A stretch of DNA of 64,000 nucleotides from Pseudovibrio exalbescens (GTDB lineage Bacteria > Pseudomonadota > Alphaproteobacteria > Rhizobiales > Stappiaceae). The DNA lies in assembly GCF_028737195.1 (NCBI RefSeq), contig NZ_JAQZAJ010000004.1, positions 1 to 64,000 of the forward strand, given 5' to 3'. Below the pieces are notes generated by a model. That model was not told the DNA's origin. It did no database searches and saw only the letters and a list, made by a program, of their open reading frames with translations. The position numbers and the translations under genes are program-made. Within the stretch, counting starts at the first letter, position 1. Each line of letters opens with the position of its first letter. Of this stretch, positions 1 to 8,631 are shown piece by piece.

Positions 1-78
1 CCAACCATGCATGCCGCGCAGAACAAACGCACAAAGGCAAAAACACGCCGTGGCGCGGCAAATGTTGGGCGTAGTCTA

Positions 79-118
79 GTGGGCCCGGTTGCACTCAGAA
101 CCAAGTGGCGGGGCCCAC
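79..118. repeat. Inverted repeat downstream of the DUF2817 gene
   Basis: GTGGGCCC at 79-86 is the exact reverse complement of GGGCCCAC at 111-118, with a 24-base loop. It lies about 40 bases past the stop codon of the leftward DUF2817 gene, so it could act as a transcription end for that gene. There is no clear T-run after the stem, so the terminator reading is weak. Confidence 0.3.
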
Positions 119-156
119 ACGGTATGGCGGCGACTGCGCCTTCCGCCTTTCCCGCA

Positions 157-1182
157 TCAAAGCGCTTTCAAGTCGGCGAGGATCTTGTCGGTTGTATTTT
201 CTGTGTGCTTGATGATGCTATGGCACCAGTCTTCTTTATCGATGAATAGTGCCCTCTTGAGCTGGTTTTTGATTGCCTGTGCTTTGTCGTCGGCGACATA
301 GGGATTTCGTTTTAACCAGTTGTCCTGCCTATGTGCCTCCAATACATCCCAGAAAGGCTTTGTGCCGAATTCATAGATGTACTTGCGCGGCTTTGTCTTG
401 AGAGGCAGTTGATCCATGGCATTGGCCATGAGGCCTTCGATGAGCGAGGTGGTGCCTTCTGGATCGCGGGTGTTGTGAAGCGCTATGAGTTCAAGATCAC
501 CCTGAGCGCCGAGGCCAGTATGTAGATCTATCATGGTGGCATGATCGGTGGAGGCGGCATATCCTTGCAGGATCTCCTCCAGAGTTCGTGCCGGAGCGGT
601 CTGGTGAGTGCCGCCATAGAACAGGCCCATCGGGTGCGTGTGCTGCCCTTTCAGAACCCTCTGGGTGAGGGCGCTGATGCCATTCTCCTCAATGTATTGA
701 AGGAGCGGCGCTTCTTGAACTGCCCGTTCCGGGCCTTCAATGGCGTCCGTGCAAATGGCTCTGTGCAGCTCAGCGTAGTCTTCATTGGAAGGCAGAGGCG
801 CAGTAAAGTCGCGGTAATTGCGGTTGGGGTCAACATTGGTTTCGTCTGTTCGTGTCATGAGAACCGCGCCAGCAGGATTGATGGCGTGAATGAAGATGAG
901 CTGGATGTCGCGCGGCCTTTCATCAGCGTACTTGTGCAGAAGGAAGAGCTGGAGGCCTGAGCCGGCGGTCAGCTCTGTTCCGTGTACCCCGGACATGATG
1001 AAGAGACGCTTGCGTGCGTTGTCCGGCCCCAGCCTTGCAACCAGCGTCCGTACCGGGCCGCTGAGGCTCTTGAAACCACGATACGCCAGGTTTTCCAAGG
1101 GTAACCCCTTTGCAGAGCAAGCTGCGTCAAAGCGACTCTGTGCCTCGAAAAAATCTTTAGAAAACCACGAGGAATAAAGCAT
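157..1182 (-). CDS. DUF2817 / M14-like metallo-carboxypeptidase or deacylase
   Basis: A 341-residue protein of the DUF2817 family, related to zinc carboxypeptidases of the M14 fold. The likely zinc site is visible as GVHGTELTAG (His and Glu of an HxxE motif, about residue 67) and a later His in MIDLHTGLG (about residue 220). DPNRNYRDF matches the Asn-Arg segment that M14 enzymes use to bind a substrate carboxylate. No signal peptide is seen, so it probably acts in the cytoplasm on a small peptide or N-acyl substrate that cannot be named from sequence. It is divergent from the nucleoside hydrolase pair, with a 126-base gap that should hold both promoters. Confidence 0.75.
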   Translation of the reverse strand: MLYSSWFSKDFFEAQSRFDAACSAKGLPLENLAYRGFKSLSGPVRTLVARLGPDNARKRLFIMSGVHGTELTAGSGLQLFLLHKYADERPRDIQLIFIHAINPAGAVLMTRTDETNVDPNRNYRDFTAPLPSNEDYAELHRAICTDAIEGPERAVQEAPLLQYIEENGISALTQRVLKGQHTHPMGLFYGGTHQTAPARTLEEILQGYAASTDHATMIDLHTGLGAQGDLELIALHNTRDPEGTTSLIEGLMANAMDQLPLKTKPRKYIYEFGTKPFWDVLEAHRQDNWLKRNPYVADDKAQAIKNQLKRALFIDKEDWCHSIIKHTENTTDKILADLKAL

Positions 1183-1308
1183 GATAAGGGCCTGAAACTG
1201 TTGAAGCTATATGGTGAACCGACTTGGACAACCATAAGCAAGGTGATACACAATCCTAAGGGGTAAATACATCACGTGTTTTACGCCCGAGGGAGAAATT
1301 GGGGCCAA

Positions 1309-2265
1309 ATGAAAAAACTCATTCTTGATGTTGATACCGGGACAGATGATGCCGTCGCTGTAATGCTTGCCGCCCTCCATGACGATTTGGAGTTGGTGGG
1401 GGTGACAACCGTGAACGGGAACGCTGAGGTTCACTATTGTACGGAAAACACGCTGCGTGTTTTGGATGTAATTGGGCGCTCTGACATTCCGGTGTTTGAA
1501 GGTTTGGCCAAGCCGTTTGCGCGCCCGGATTTCCCCACGCCCCGCCGCAAGGATGATCTAACCGATAAGATACACGGAAAATATCTTGACCTGCCTCCGG
1601 CGACCTCGCGCAAGCAGGAGACCGGTGCAGTTGAATATCTCATCGAAACCTATCGGGCCACAACTGATCCGATCACGCTTGTTCCAGTTGCACCGCTGAC
1701 CAACATTGCGGCCGCACTGACGCTCTACCCCAAGCTGGTTGACCTTGTTCCGGAGCTTGTGATCATGGGTGGAGGGCACCTGCATGGCAATGTGACGCCA
1801 TCTGCTGAGTTCAACATCTGGGCAGACCCTGAAGCGGCCGATGTGGTGTTCAAAGCGGGCTTTGAGAAAATCACGTTGGTGCCGCTGGATGCGACCCACA
1901 AGGCTTTGGTAACCCGTGATGACTGCGCAGCGCTCAGAGCGCTTGGTACACCTGCCGGGGATGCAACTGCCACAGTAGTTGAGCACCGCATTGGTGTTCA
2001 TGACAAGATCCAGCGCATGGAAATCGCCCATAGCGCGCCAGTGCATGACGCGCTATGTGTTGCCTATCTGGTGGAGCCGAATGTGATCACCACACAAGCT
2101 CATCCGGTTGCAATTGAGACACAAGGTGCGTTGACTGTGGGCCGCACCGTGATTGATGTTCGGCGTCGGGGCACGGATACGCGGCTCGTGGATGTGGCAT
2201 TTGATGCAGACGCCAGGGCGTTTGTTGACCTCATGCTCAATACCTTCGGCAAACAACGCGGATAG
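1309..2265 (+). CDS. Nucleoside hydrolase (IU-NH family), copy 1
   Basis: An inosine-uridine type nucleoside N-ribohydrolase of 318 residues, which splits ribonucleosides into base and ribose for salvage. The N-terminal calcium-binding signature is complete (LDVDTGTDDA, residues 6-15). The family blocks PLTNIAAAL, IMGGGHLHGNV, EFNIWADPEAA and the C-terminal APVHDAL, with the catalytic His-Asp pair, are all present. The reading frame opens at 1276, but ATG 1309 starts directly at the conserved first beta strand and is preferred. It is followed 8 bases later by a second nucleoside hydrolase, so the two form an operon. Substrate preference (purine or pyrimidine) cannot be told. Confidence 0.88.
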   Translation: MKKLILDVDTGTDDAVAVMLAALHDDLELVGVTTVNGNAEVHYCTENTLRVLDVIGRSDIPVFEGLAKPFARPDFPTPRRKDDLTDKIHGKYLDLPPATSRKQETGAVEYLIETYRATTDPITLVPVAPLTNIAAALTLYPKLVDLVPELVIMGGGHLHGNVTPSAEFNIWADPEAADVVFKAGFEKITLVPLDATHKALVTRDDCAALRALGTPAGDATATVVEHRIGVHDKIQRMEIAHSAPVHDALCVAYLVEPNVITTQAHPVAIETQGALTVGRTVIDVRRRGTDTRLVDVAFDADARAFVDLMLNTFGKQRG

Positions 2266-2273
2266 GGGCTTCC

Positions 2274-3224
2274 GTGACTTCTTACTTCATCGTCGACACA
2301 GACGGCGGCACAGACGACGCATTGGCGCTGCTCATGCTCATTGGGATGGGAAAGCGCCCGGATGCGATCACTACCTGTTTTGGCAATGTGGGCTTGGAGC
2401 AAGCCACAATAAATATCCTTGATACTGTAGCGATTGCCGGAGACAGCATTCCGGTGCACATGGGTGCGGACAGGCCCATGGTGGGGCCTTTGATTGATGC
2501 AACTGATGTGCATGGGGGCGATGGCCTTGGCGGTGTAGCGCGCCCAGAACATCGTGGTGAGATCACTTCCCGTGACGCAGTCGGTTTGATCCGCTCAAAG
2601 TTGCAAGATGCATGCAAGGGCGGGGTGCCGGTAGAGATCTTGACCCTGGGACCGCTGACCAATCTTGCGCGGGTGCTGGGTGAAACCCCTGAACTCGCCA
2701 AGGGGATCAAGCGACTATGGATCATGGGCGCGACCTGCCGCGGTCGGGGGAATGTGACGATCTCAGCAGAGTTCAACATTTACTGCGACCCGGAAGCGGC
2801 GGAAGTGGTTTTTGGAATTCCATGCAACACGCTGGTGATCCCATGGGAGCCCTGCTTGCAGACGGCCATTCCGGGCGCGGCCATTGAGGGCATGTTGGCG
2901 CGGTTGCCGAAAGGGCCGCTTTGGGACTTTTCTCGAGGCATCTGTGACTACGGCCGTCAGCGCAGCCTGAACTGGTATGACGAGGATAACCTGATCATGC
3001 CTGACACGCTCGCTGCGGCCTGTGTACTGGATGAGGAGGTCTCAACACGTACAATGGTATGCGGTCTCGTGGTGGAGACAGGCGGTGCGCACAGCCGTGG
3101 GGCAACTTTTGTGGACCATGAAAACAAGAGCACGCAACCTCCGGTCGGGATTGTCGAAAAGGCAGATCGGACGAAGCTGGAGAAGCTCTTCGAAATGTCA
3201 CTTCAGAAGTTGGCGAAAGGCTAA
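2274..3224 (+). CDS. Nucleoside hydrolase family protein, copy 2
   Basis: A 316-residue nucleoside hydrolase paralogue starting at GTG 2274, with AGGGG just upstream as ribosome binding site. The calcium signature VDTDGGTDDA (residues 7-16) and the blocks GPLTNLARVL and SAEFNIYCDPEAA are present. The usual GGG after IMG reads GAT, and the C-terminal motif reads MPDTLAA where copy 1 has VHDALC, so the catalytic His before the Asp is replaced by Pro. Fold and metal binding should be intact, but leaving-group activation or specificity probably differs. It is co-transcribed with copy 1 and ends at a strong bidirectional terminator. Confidence 0.82.
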   Translation: MTSYFIVDTDGGTDDALALLMLIGMGKRPDAITTCFGNVGLEQATINILDTVAIAGDSIPVHMGADRPMVGPLIDATDVHGGDGLGGVARPEHRGEITSRDAVGLIRSKLQDACKGGVPVEILTLGPLTNLARVLGETPELAKGIKRLWIMGATCRGRGNVTISAEFNIYCDPEAAEVVFGIPCNTLVIPWEPCLQTAIPGAAIEGMLARLPKGPLWDFSRGICDYGRQRSLNWYDEDNLIMPDTLAAACVLDEEVSTRTMVCGLVVETGGAHSRGATFVDHENKSTQPPVGIVEKADRTKLEKLFEMSLQKLAKG

Positions 3225-3231
3225 CAAGATC

Positions 3232-3260
3232 AAAAGCCAGCGAGCAACCCGCTGGCTTTT
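3232..3260. terminator. Bidirectional terminator between the nucleoside hydrolase and lysE-type genes
   Basis: AAAAGCCAGCG (3232-3242) pairs perfectly with CGCTGGCTTTT (3250-3260) around a 7-base loop. The stem is flanked by A and T runs, so it can end transcription on both strands between two convergent genes. Confidence 0.85.
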
Positions 3261-3265
3261 TGCTT

Positions 3266-3877
3266 TCATAGCAGCAAGGACCATGCTGTCACCGCCAGCA
3301 TGAGCATAGCCATGGCGATGGTCGTGACGCGCAGGACCTTGCCCTCTCCAATGACGCTCAGAATGGACTGACCGGCTAAAGCCCACAAGGAGTGGGAGAT
3401 GAGACCGCCCGCCAAAAAGCCCAGGGTGAGAATAAGGGCGCTCTCAAGCTGCCCCAGATTGTTGGCAGCAAAGAACGTTGTGAAGGCAACAAGGCTCATG
3501 GCCCATGTTTTGGGGCTGAGCGGATGGATGAGCAGGCCCTCCCAAAAGCTGGGCAGAGATACTGCGCCTTTGGGCTGGATGCTCAGGTTGACAATGCGCC
3601 ACGCCAAATAGGTCATGTAACCCATACTAACGATCTTGAACACGGTCACGATGGGACCACCCTGCGCCATGACGTGACCAAGGCCAAAAGCTACGCATAG
3701 ATTCAAGAAGATGCTGCCGATCTGCGAGGCCAATATGACCGGGATCGCGGTCTTGTAGCCCGCACTCGTGCCAATCGCCATGAACGTCAGATTGCCCGGC
3801 CCAGGCGTGCCCGTCATGATCGCGACGAAGACGGCAAATGCGCCGATTGTTGCTATATCCATGATGATTGTATCCAT
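3266..3877 (-). CDS. LysE/RhtB-family amino acid exporter
   Basis: A 203-residue membrane protein of the LysE/RhtB exporter family, which moves amino acids or similar solutes out across the inner membrane. The family signature is visible as TGTPGPGNLTFMAIGTSAGYK near residues 19-39, and about five to six hydrophobic segments follow. The frame is open to 4114, but ATG 3877 (MDTIIMDIATIG) gives the usual length and avoids running into the divergent regulator. It faces a MocR-type regulator 73 bases away, an arrangement typical of an exporter controlled by its neighbour. The exported compound is unknown. Confidence 0.82.
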   Translation of the reverse strand: MDTIIMDIATIGAFAVFVAIMTGTPGPGNLTFMAIGTSAGYKTAIPVILASQIGSIFLNLCVAFGLGHVMAQGGPIVTVFKIVSMGYMTYLAWRIVNLSIQPKGAVSLPSFWEGLLIHPLSPKTWAMSLVAFTTFFAANNLGQLESALILTLGFLAGGLISHSLWALAGQSILSVIGEGKVLRVTTIAMAMLMLAVTAWSLLL

Positions 3878-3950
3878 ACAATTGAAGCGACTACATGCGT
3901 GTGATAGAGGTAGCTGAGTAATTGTATTGGTCAATGGAATTATTGTTACC

Positions 3951-5366
3951 ATGACAATGTGGGTGCCAGACATAGAGGGGGCTGAAGGGCCTAAATACCT
4001 TGCCATTGCAGAGATGTTGGCACGGGATGTCGCCGATGGGCGCTTGCAGCCGGGAGAGAAATTGCCACCGCAGCGAGAGCTGGCGTACCAACTCGGGGTG
4101 ACGCTTGGCACCATCAGCCGCGCTTATGCGGAAGCGGAGCGGCGCAAGCTGGTGAAAGGCGAAACAGGACGTGGAACGTTTGTGTGTGCTAATGAAGATG
4201 CGCCCCCATCGCCCCTGACACCTCCGGTAGATGGCAGCAGCAACCTGGATCTGGCGCGGAACTTTGCATTCGCTGCGCTAAACCCGGATCTGGGGGCAGC
4301 CATGATGGCAGTTGCACGTCTGCCGGACCTGGCCAGTTTGAATGCCTATGTCCCGTCAGAGGGGTTGGAGCACCATCGGCGTGCAGGTGCCGAGTTTTTC
4401 AACGCGCATTACGGCGGAGACGTGACTGCACAGCAGACGTTGGTGACCTGCGGTGCACAGCACGGCATCAAGGTGCTGATCAACGGATTGTTTGAGCGCG
4501 GTGATGTGATTGGCGTTGATGAGCTGTGCTATCCGTCTTTGCTGGATAGCGCCGTTCATGATGGATATCGGCTGATGCCAATCTCCAACCTGCGTAAGTC
4601 GGATGGCTCACTGGGCGCTATGGATCCAGAGGCGATTGGGGATGCAGCAAAGCGCTATGGTCTTCGCGGGCTTTTTATAATGCCGAGTGTTCAGAACCCC
4701 ACCACGCATACGATGACATTGGCGGAAAGGGTGGCGATCGCCGAGGCATGCGGTGCCCATGGAGTGAAGATCATTGAGGATGATCCCTATACTCCATTCC
4801 TGAGCGAGAAAGCAGCGCCGTTTTCCCAGCTTCTTCCGGAACTTACAGCGTCGATAAGCTCCATGTCCAAGGTGATGGCCCCCGGTCTGCGCGTCGGGTT
4901 TGTGCATTTGCCGATGATGCGGACAGCAGGCATTCGGAACTTCATCGGTGAGAGTGTTTGGATGGCATCGCCAGTCGCAGCGGAGATCGCATGTTATTGG
5001 GCCAGATCAGGCGCGATTGCTGACACCTTGAGTGCGAAGAGGACGGCGCTGGCACAGCGGTATAGCATGCTGCAGCGTGTGCTTGCGGGCTTCTCGGTCA
5101 AGGGCGGAGCGGAAAAGCCGTTCGCTTGGGTGAGCATGCCGGAGGGCGTAAGCTCCGTGATGGTGCAGGAACATCTAAGGGGCAGGGGCGTTGATATTCT
5201 CGCATCCCATTACTTCCAGCTTCCAGAGCGCCACCGCCATGAGGGGCTGCGCCTGTCACTTGGTAACATTGCGCGTGATGAGGACTTCGAGCGGGCGCTC
5301 ATGATCCTTGGCGAAGCGCTGGAAACATTTGGCTCCGGTTCCAGAGGGCGCGAATTGATGGGGTGA
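3951..5366 (+). CDS. MocR-type GntR/aminotransferase transcriptional regulator
   Basis: A 471-residue MocR/PdxR-type regulator: an N-terminal GntR winged helix (about residues 10-80, with LQPGEKLPPQRELAYQLGV) joined to a class I/II aminotransferase domain (about residues 100-460). The PLP lysine is in SSMSKVMAPGLRVGF, and IEDDPYTPF and MPSVQNPTTHTM match the cofactor-binding segments. Such proteins sense PLP or an amino acid adduct and usually control a divergent gene, here the LysE-type exporter. ATG 3951 was chosen; TTG 3927 or ATG 3957 are possible. The effector is not predictable. Confidence 0.85.
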   Translation: MTMWVPDIEGAEGPKYLAIAEMLARDVADGRLQPGEKLPPQRELAYQLGVTLGTISRAYAEAERRKLVKGETGRGTFVCANEDAPPSPLTPPVDGSSNLDLARNFAFAALNPDLGAAMMAVARLPDLASLNAYVPSEGLEHHRRAGAEFFNAHYGGDVTAQQTLVTCGAQHGIKVLINGLFERGDVIGVDELCYPSLLDSAVHDGYRLMPISNLRKSDGSLGAMDPEAIGDAAKRYGLRGLFIMPSVQNPTTHTMTLAERVAIAEACGAHGVKIIEDDPYTPFLSEKAAPFSQLLPELTASISSMSKVMAPGLRVGFVHLPMMRTAGIRNFIGESVWMASPVAAEIACYWARSGAIADTLSAKRTALAQRYSMLQRVLAGFSVKGGAEKPFAWVSMPEGVSSVMVQEHLRGRGVDILASHYFQLPERHRHEGLRLSLGNIARDEDFERALMILGEALETFGSGSRGRELMG

Positions 5367-5374
5367 TGCCCCAC

Positions 5375-5404
5375 AAAAAACGCCGGGGCAGAACCCCGGC
5401 GTTT
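5375..5404. terminator. Bidirectional terminator between the mocR-type and BMP genes
   Basis: AAACGCCGGGG (5378-5388) pairs with CCCCGGCGTTT (5394-5404) around a 5-base loop. A run of A precedes the stem and TTTC ends it. It separates the rightward regulator from the leftward binding-protein gene. Confidence 0.85.
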
Positions 5405-5427
5405 CTCAAATCTCTAAAGACACACCC

Positions 5428-6429
5428 TTACATTGGGCAAGCGTTGTCTGCCATGTAGTCGTGAACCACGATCTCACCAGAGATGATGTCAGCTCTCGCA
5501 GCTTCAACAGCCTCAGCCATTTCAGCGCTTACGAGTTCCGCGTTAAACTCGTCCATGGAGTAGCCAACGCCGTCTTCAGCCAGACCCAGTGACTGGATGC
5601 CGGTGTCGAAGTTACCTTCGCTGGCGTCAATGAGTGCCTGCTCAACAGCAACATCCACACGCTTCACCATGGAGGTGAGGATGGAGCCTGGGTGCAGGTG
5701 GTTCTGGTTGGAGTCAACGCCGATTGCGTACTTGCCTTCGTCAGCCGCCGCCTGAAGCACGCCAAGACCGGTGGAACCAGCTGCGTGGAACACGATGTCT
5801 GCGCCGCGGGCAAACTGAGACTTAGCAAGTTCGCCGCCCTTCACAGGGTCATTCCAAGCGGCTGGTGTGGTGCCTGTCATGTTGCTGTAGACGGTGATGT
5901 CGCCGTTAACAGCGTGAGCGCCCTGCTTGTAGCCGCAAGAGAACTTGGAGATCAGCGGAATGTCCATGCCGCCCACAAAGCCGATCTTGCCGGTTTCGGA
6001 TGCCATCGCAGCCAACATGCCGACGAGATAAGAACCTTCGTGCTCCTTGAAGACGATGGAGCGGACGTTTGGTTGATCCACGACCATGTCTACGATTGCG
6101 AACTGTGTGTCAGGGAATTCCTGAGCCACCTTCTCCATTGCTGCCGCCTGAGCAAAACCAATGCCGATGATTGGGCTCATGCCACGGCGCGCAAAGTTGC
6201 GCATTGCCTGCTCACGCTGAGAAGGGTTGGTGACTTCGAACTCGCGGTAGGCAACGCCGGTCTTTTCCTTGAACGCTTCTGCGCCACGGTAAGCCGCTTC
6301 GTTGAAGGACTTATCGAACTTGCCGCCCATGTCAAAGATCACGGCTGGTTTGATGTCTGCTGCAACTGCTCCTGTGCTGAGAGCCGTTGCAAGCAGCGCG
6401 CCAGCTGCGAGAGTTTTCAAGAAAGTCAT
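5428..6429 (-). CDS. BMP-family ABC transporter substrate-binding protein
   Basis: A 333-residue periplasmic binding protein of the basic membrane protein (BMP/PnrA) family, whose characterised members bind nucleosides. An export signal is clear (basic start, hydrophobic core, cut after ALSTGAVAA near residue 23). Family blocks include IFDMGGKFDKSFNEAAYRG, SFLVG-like GSYLVGMLAA, GFVGGMDIPLI and GVDSNQNHLHPGSILTSM. No lipobox Cys is evident, so it is probably soluble. The matching ATPase and permease genes are not in the window. The nearby nucleoside hydrolases suggest, but do not prove, a nucleoside ligand. Confidence 0.85.
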   Translation of the reverse strand: MTFLKTLAAGALLATALSTGAVAADIKPAVIFDMGGKFDKSFNEAAYRGAEAFKEKTGVAYREFEVTNPSQREQAMRNFARRGMSPIIGIGFAQAAAMEKVAQEFPDTQFAIVDMVVDQPNVRSIVFKEHEGSYLVGMLAAMASETGKIGFVGGMDIPLISKFSCGYKQGAHAVNGDITVYSNMTGTTPAAWNDPVKGGELAKSQFARGADIVFHAAGSTGLGVLQAAADEGKYAIGVDSNQNHLHPGSILTSMVKRVDVAVEQALIDASEGNFDTGIQSLGLAEDGVGYSMDEFNAELVSAEMAEAVEAARADIISGEIVVHDYMADNACPM

Positions 6430-6834
6430 CCCCTAATTCCTCCAGATTAAACTTCTTGGTCCATTTAGCATCTGGTGACCCGACACACAGCCTGTTTGAG
6501 AGCCCTTCGGCCCTGAGCTAGAATCGTCTGATCAACACCCGCTGAAAAGCCATAGCTCCCCTAAGGGAAGTCCAGACCTAACGCGTGCTGAATTCCTCCC
6601 AGAATCAGTGTTTCGTCAGGTTGTGCGCAATTTCTTGCCCCAGAAGCCGTAGTTGGACACAGGCTTGATATCTAATCAAGTTAAAAAGCAAATAATTTGT
6701 CAGCAGATGAAAAAAAATTCACTTACTGCTTTCCTTTTAAGCGGATTTCGAAGAGTGCTAAACTTCTGATTACCTTCTGTGCCTATGAATTAAGCTGGAA
6801 TCATAAGAAGCGTATAACCCACGGAGTGCGCAAG
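6430..6834. other. Divergent intergenic region (BMP gene / transglycosylase)
   Basis: About 400 bases between two divergent genes. The right half is AT-rich. It holds one inverted repeat, CTTGAT-ATCTA-ATCAAG at 6664-6680, which could be an operator. It resembles an FNR box (TTGAT-N4-ATCAA) but has a 5-base spacer. No convincing ORF or RNA gene was seen. An open frame from TTG 6697 would add 46 residues to the transglycosylase, but it lacks a ribosome binding site and would bury the signal peptide. Confidence 0.5.
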
Positions 6835-7656
6835 GTGAGAAAAATAGTTGGACTGTGCCTGATGGCGCTTTTGTTCATGACTGGTGCCAGTCATGCGGCA
6901 GTGAACTCCTGCGGGAACAACTCTTCCGGGTTTAACCAATGGCTGGAGGCTTACAAAAAGCAGGCCCGGGCGGAGGGATTTTCTCCGCGCACCATTGAGA
7001 TGGCGCTTGGCGGCGTGACCTACCACAGCCGGGTGATCAGCTACGACCGGAACCAGAAGTCCTTCAAGATGAGCTTTGATGACTTCTATAAGCTTCGGGT
7101 CAACAACGCATTGATCAACAAGGGGCGCAAGTTGATGCGTGAGAATGCGGCCTTGTTTGATCGCATTGAGGAGCGTTTTGGCGTGCCGCGGGAAATTGTT
7201 GTGGCCATTTGGGGACTTGAGACAGGTTACGGCCGGAACATCGGCAACATGTCTACCATGCGCTCGCTGGCCACGCTGGCCTATGACTGCCGCCGCGCTG
7301 ACTTCTTTCGCAATGAACTGCGCAGCGCTCTGCTTATCGTTGAAAAGGGCGATCTGGATCCCATCCGCATGAAAGGTGCTTGGGCAGGGGAATTGGGGCA
7401 AACCCAGTTCTTGGCCAGCTCCTATATCAAGTTCGCGCTGGACTTTGATGGCGATGGCAAGCGGGACTTGCTGTACAGCGTGCCTGATGCTTTGGGCTCC
7501 ACTGCCCACTACCTGCAGGCATATGGCTGGCGCTATGGAGAGCCTTGGGGGCCGGGAACCCCGAACCACGAAGTGATCCGCGCCTGGAATAAGGCCGGGG
7601 TCTATGTGAAAACCATTCAGGTGATGGCCGAAAAGCTCACCGCACCTTCCAACTGA
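6835..7656 (+). CDS. Lytic murein transglycosylase (MltB / SLT_2 family)
   Basis: A 273-residue periplasmic lytic transglycosylase that cleaves peptidoglycan glycan strands with 1,6-anhydro product formation. GTG 6835 was chosen because GGAG sits 8 bases upstream and it opens a proper signal peptide (hydrophobic core GLCLMALLFM, cut after GASHAA). The catalytic Glu is in AIWGLETGYGRNIG, and WAGELGQTQFLASSYIKFALDFDGDGKRDL is the characteristic family block. There is no C-terminal peptidoglycan-binding domain, so this is the short form, and no lipobox is seen. It stands alone between divergent and convergent neighbours. Confidence 0.87.
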   Translation: MRKIVGLCLMALLFMTGASHAAVNSCGNNSSGFNQWLEAYKKQARAEGFSPRTIEMALGGVTYHSRVISYDRNQKSFKMSFDDFYKLRVNNALINKGRKLMRENAALFDRIEERFGVPREIVVAIWGLETGYGRNIGNMSTMRSLATLAYDCRRADFFRNELRSALLIVEKGDLDPIRMKGAWAGELGQTQFLASSYIKFALDFDGDGKRDLLYSVPDALGSTAHYLQAYGWRYGEPWGPGTPNHEVIRAWNKAGVYVKTIQVMAEKLTAPSN

Positions 7657-7662
7657 TCATTA

Positions 7663-7690
7663 AAAAGCCCGGATTTTGCATCCGGGCTTA
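7663..7690. terminator. Bidirectional terminator between the transglycosylase and folD
   Basis: AAGCCCGGAT (7665-7674) pairs with ATCCGGGCTT (7680-7689) around a 5-base loop, with AAA before it. It separates two convergent genes. Confidence 0.82.
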
Positions 7691-7711
7691 TGTCGTTCAT
7701 GGCTTCCCCTA

Positions 7712-8623
7712 TTAGAACAGTGGGGCTTCGTCCGGGAGATTTTGCTGGCGGCGCGCTGCTGTGAGCGTGTTGGCCATGAGCATGGCGATGGTCATTGGGC
7801 CTACGCCACCCGGTACCGGCGTGATGCTGCCCGCAACCTTGCTGGCGCTTGCAAAGTCCACATCTCCAACGAGGCGTGTTTTGCCCTCTCCCTTCTCAGG
7901 GGCAGGGATGCGGTTGATGCCGACGTCGATGACAATGGCGCCTTTCTTGATCCAGTCACTCTTGATCATTTCTGGGCGGCCAACGGCTGCGACCAATAGA
8001 TCTGCACCACCAATAACGCCCTCCAGATCCTTGGTTCGGGAATGGGCGATGGTTACAGTGCAGTTTTCTTGAAGCAGCAGCTGTGCCACCGGCTTGCCGA
8101 CGATGTTCGAGCGACCCACCACAACTGCGTTCATGCCGGAGAGATTACCACCCGCTGCGCGCTTGGCCAGCAGTACGGAACCTGCCGGAGTGCATGGTAC
8201 AAGCGCTTTTTCAGTCTGGCCTGCGCCCAGAAGGCCGACGTTTACTGGGTGGAAGCCGTCGACATCCTTTTCAGGTTTGATGAGCTGCAAGACCTTGCCT
8301 TCATCCACGTGTTTTGGCAGTGGCAACTGTACCAGAATGCCATGGATTTCCGGGTCGTTGTTAAGCTCGGTAACCAGAGACAGAATGTCGATCTCAGACG
8401 CGTCGGCTGGCAGGGTGTGCTGTACGGAATGGAAGCCGCACTTTTGCGCCATCTTGCCTTTGCTTTTTACATAGACCTGACTGGCAGGGTCTTCGCCGAC
8501 CAGCACGACCGCTAGGCCTGGCTTGACGCCGGTCGCCTCAACAAGACGGGCTGCACGGGCGCTGATTTCGTCGGTTACGGAGGCGGCTGTGGCTTTGCCG
8601 TCGATGATTGTCGCGTCGCTCAT
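7712..8623 (-). CDS. folD: Bifunctional methylenetetrahydrofolate dehydrogenase / cyclohydrolase
   Basis: A 303-residue FolD of normal length. It interconverts 5,10-methylene-, methenyl- and 10-formyl-tetrahydrofolate in the cytoplasm. Recognisable blocks are [14 protein letters not shown] (with the catalytic Lys), QLPLPKHVD, the dinucleotide-binding [15 protein letters not shown], and the C-terminal signature [18 protein letters not shown]. It lies 8 bases downstream of purU on the same strand, so the pair forms a one-carbon operon that balances formyl-tetrahydrofolate with the free cofactor. Confidence 0.96.
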   Translation of the reverse strand: MSDATIIDGKATAASVTDEISARAARLVEATGVKPGLAVVLVGEDPASQVYVKSKGKMAQKCGFHSVQHTLPADASEIDILSLVTELNNDPEIHGILVQLPLPKHVDEGKVLQLIKPEKDVDGFHPVNVGLLGAGQTEKALVPCTPAGSVLLAKRAAGGNLSGMNAVVVGRSNIVGKPVAQLLLQENCTVTIAHSRTKDLEGVIGGADLLVAAVGRPEMIKSDWIKKGAIVIDVGINRIPAPEKGEGKTRLVGDVDFASASKVAGSITPVPGGVGPMTIAMLMANTLTAARRQQNLPDEAPLF

Positions 8624-8631
8624 GGAGCCTC

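Noticed and set aside
541-960. A 139-codon plus-strand frame within the DUF2817 gene
   Set aside because: It is antisense to a gene with clear zinc-site motifs and has no independent support.
6664-6680. A genuine FNR box
   Set aside because: The spacer is 5 rather than 4 bases, which moves the half-sites out of the standard geometry; kept only as a generic dyad.
6697-6834. A 46-residue N-terminal extension of the lytic transglycosylase from TTG 6697
   Set aside because: It lacks a ribosome binding site and would place the signal peptide inside the protein; GTG 6835 with GGAG explains the start better.
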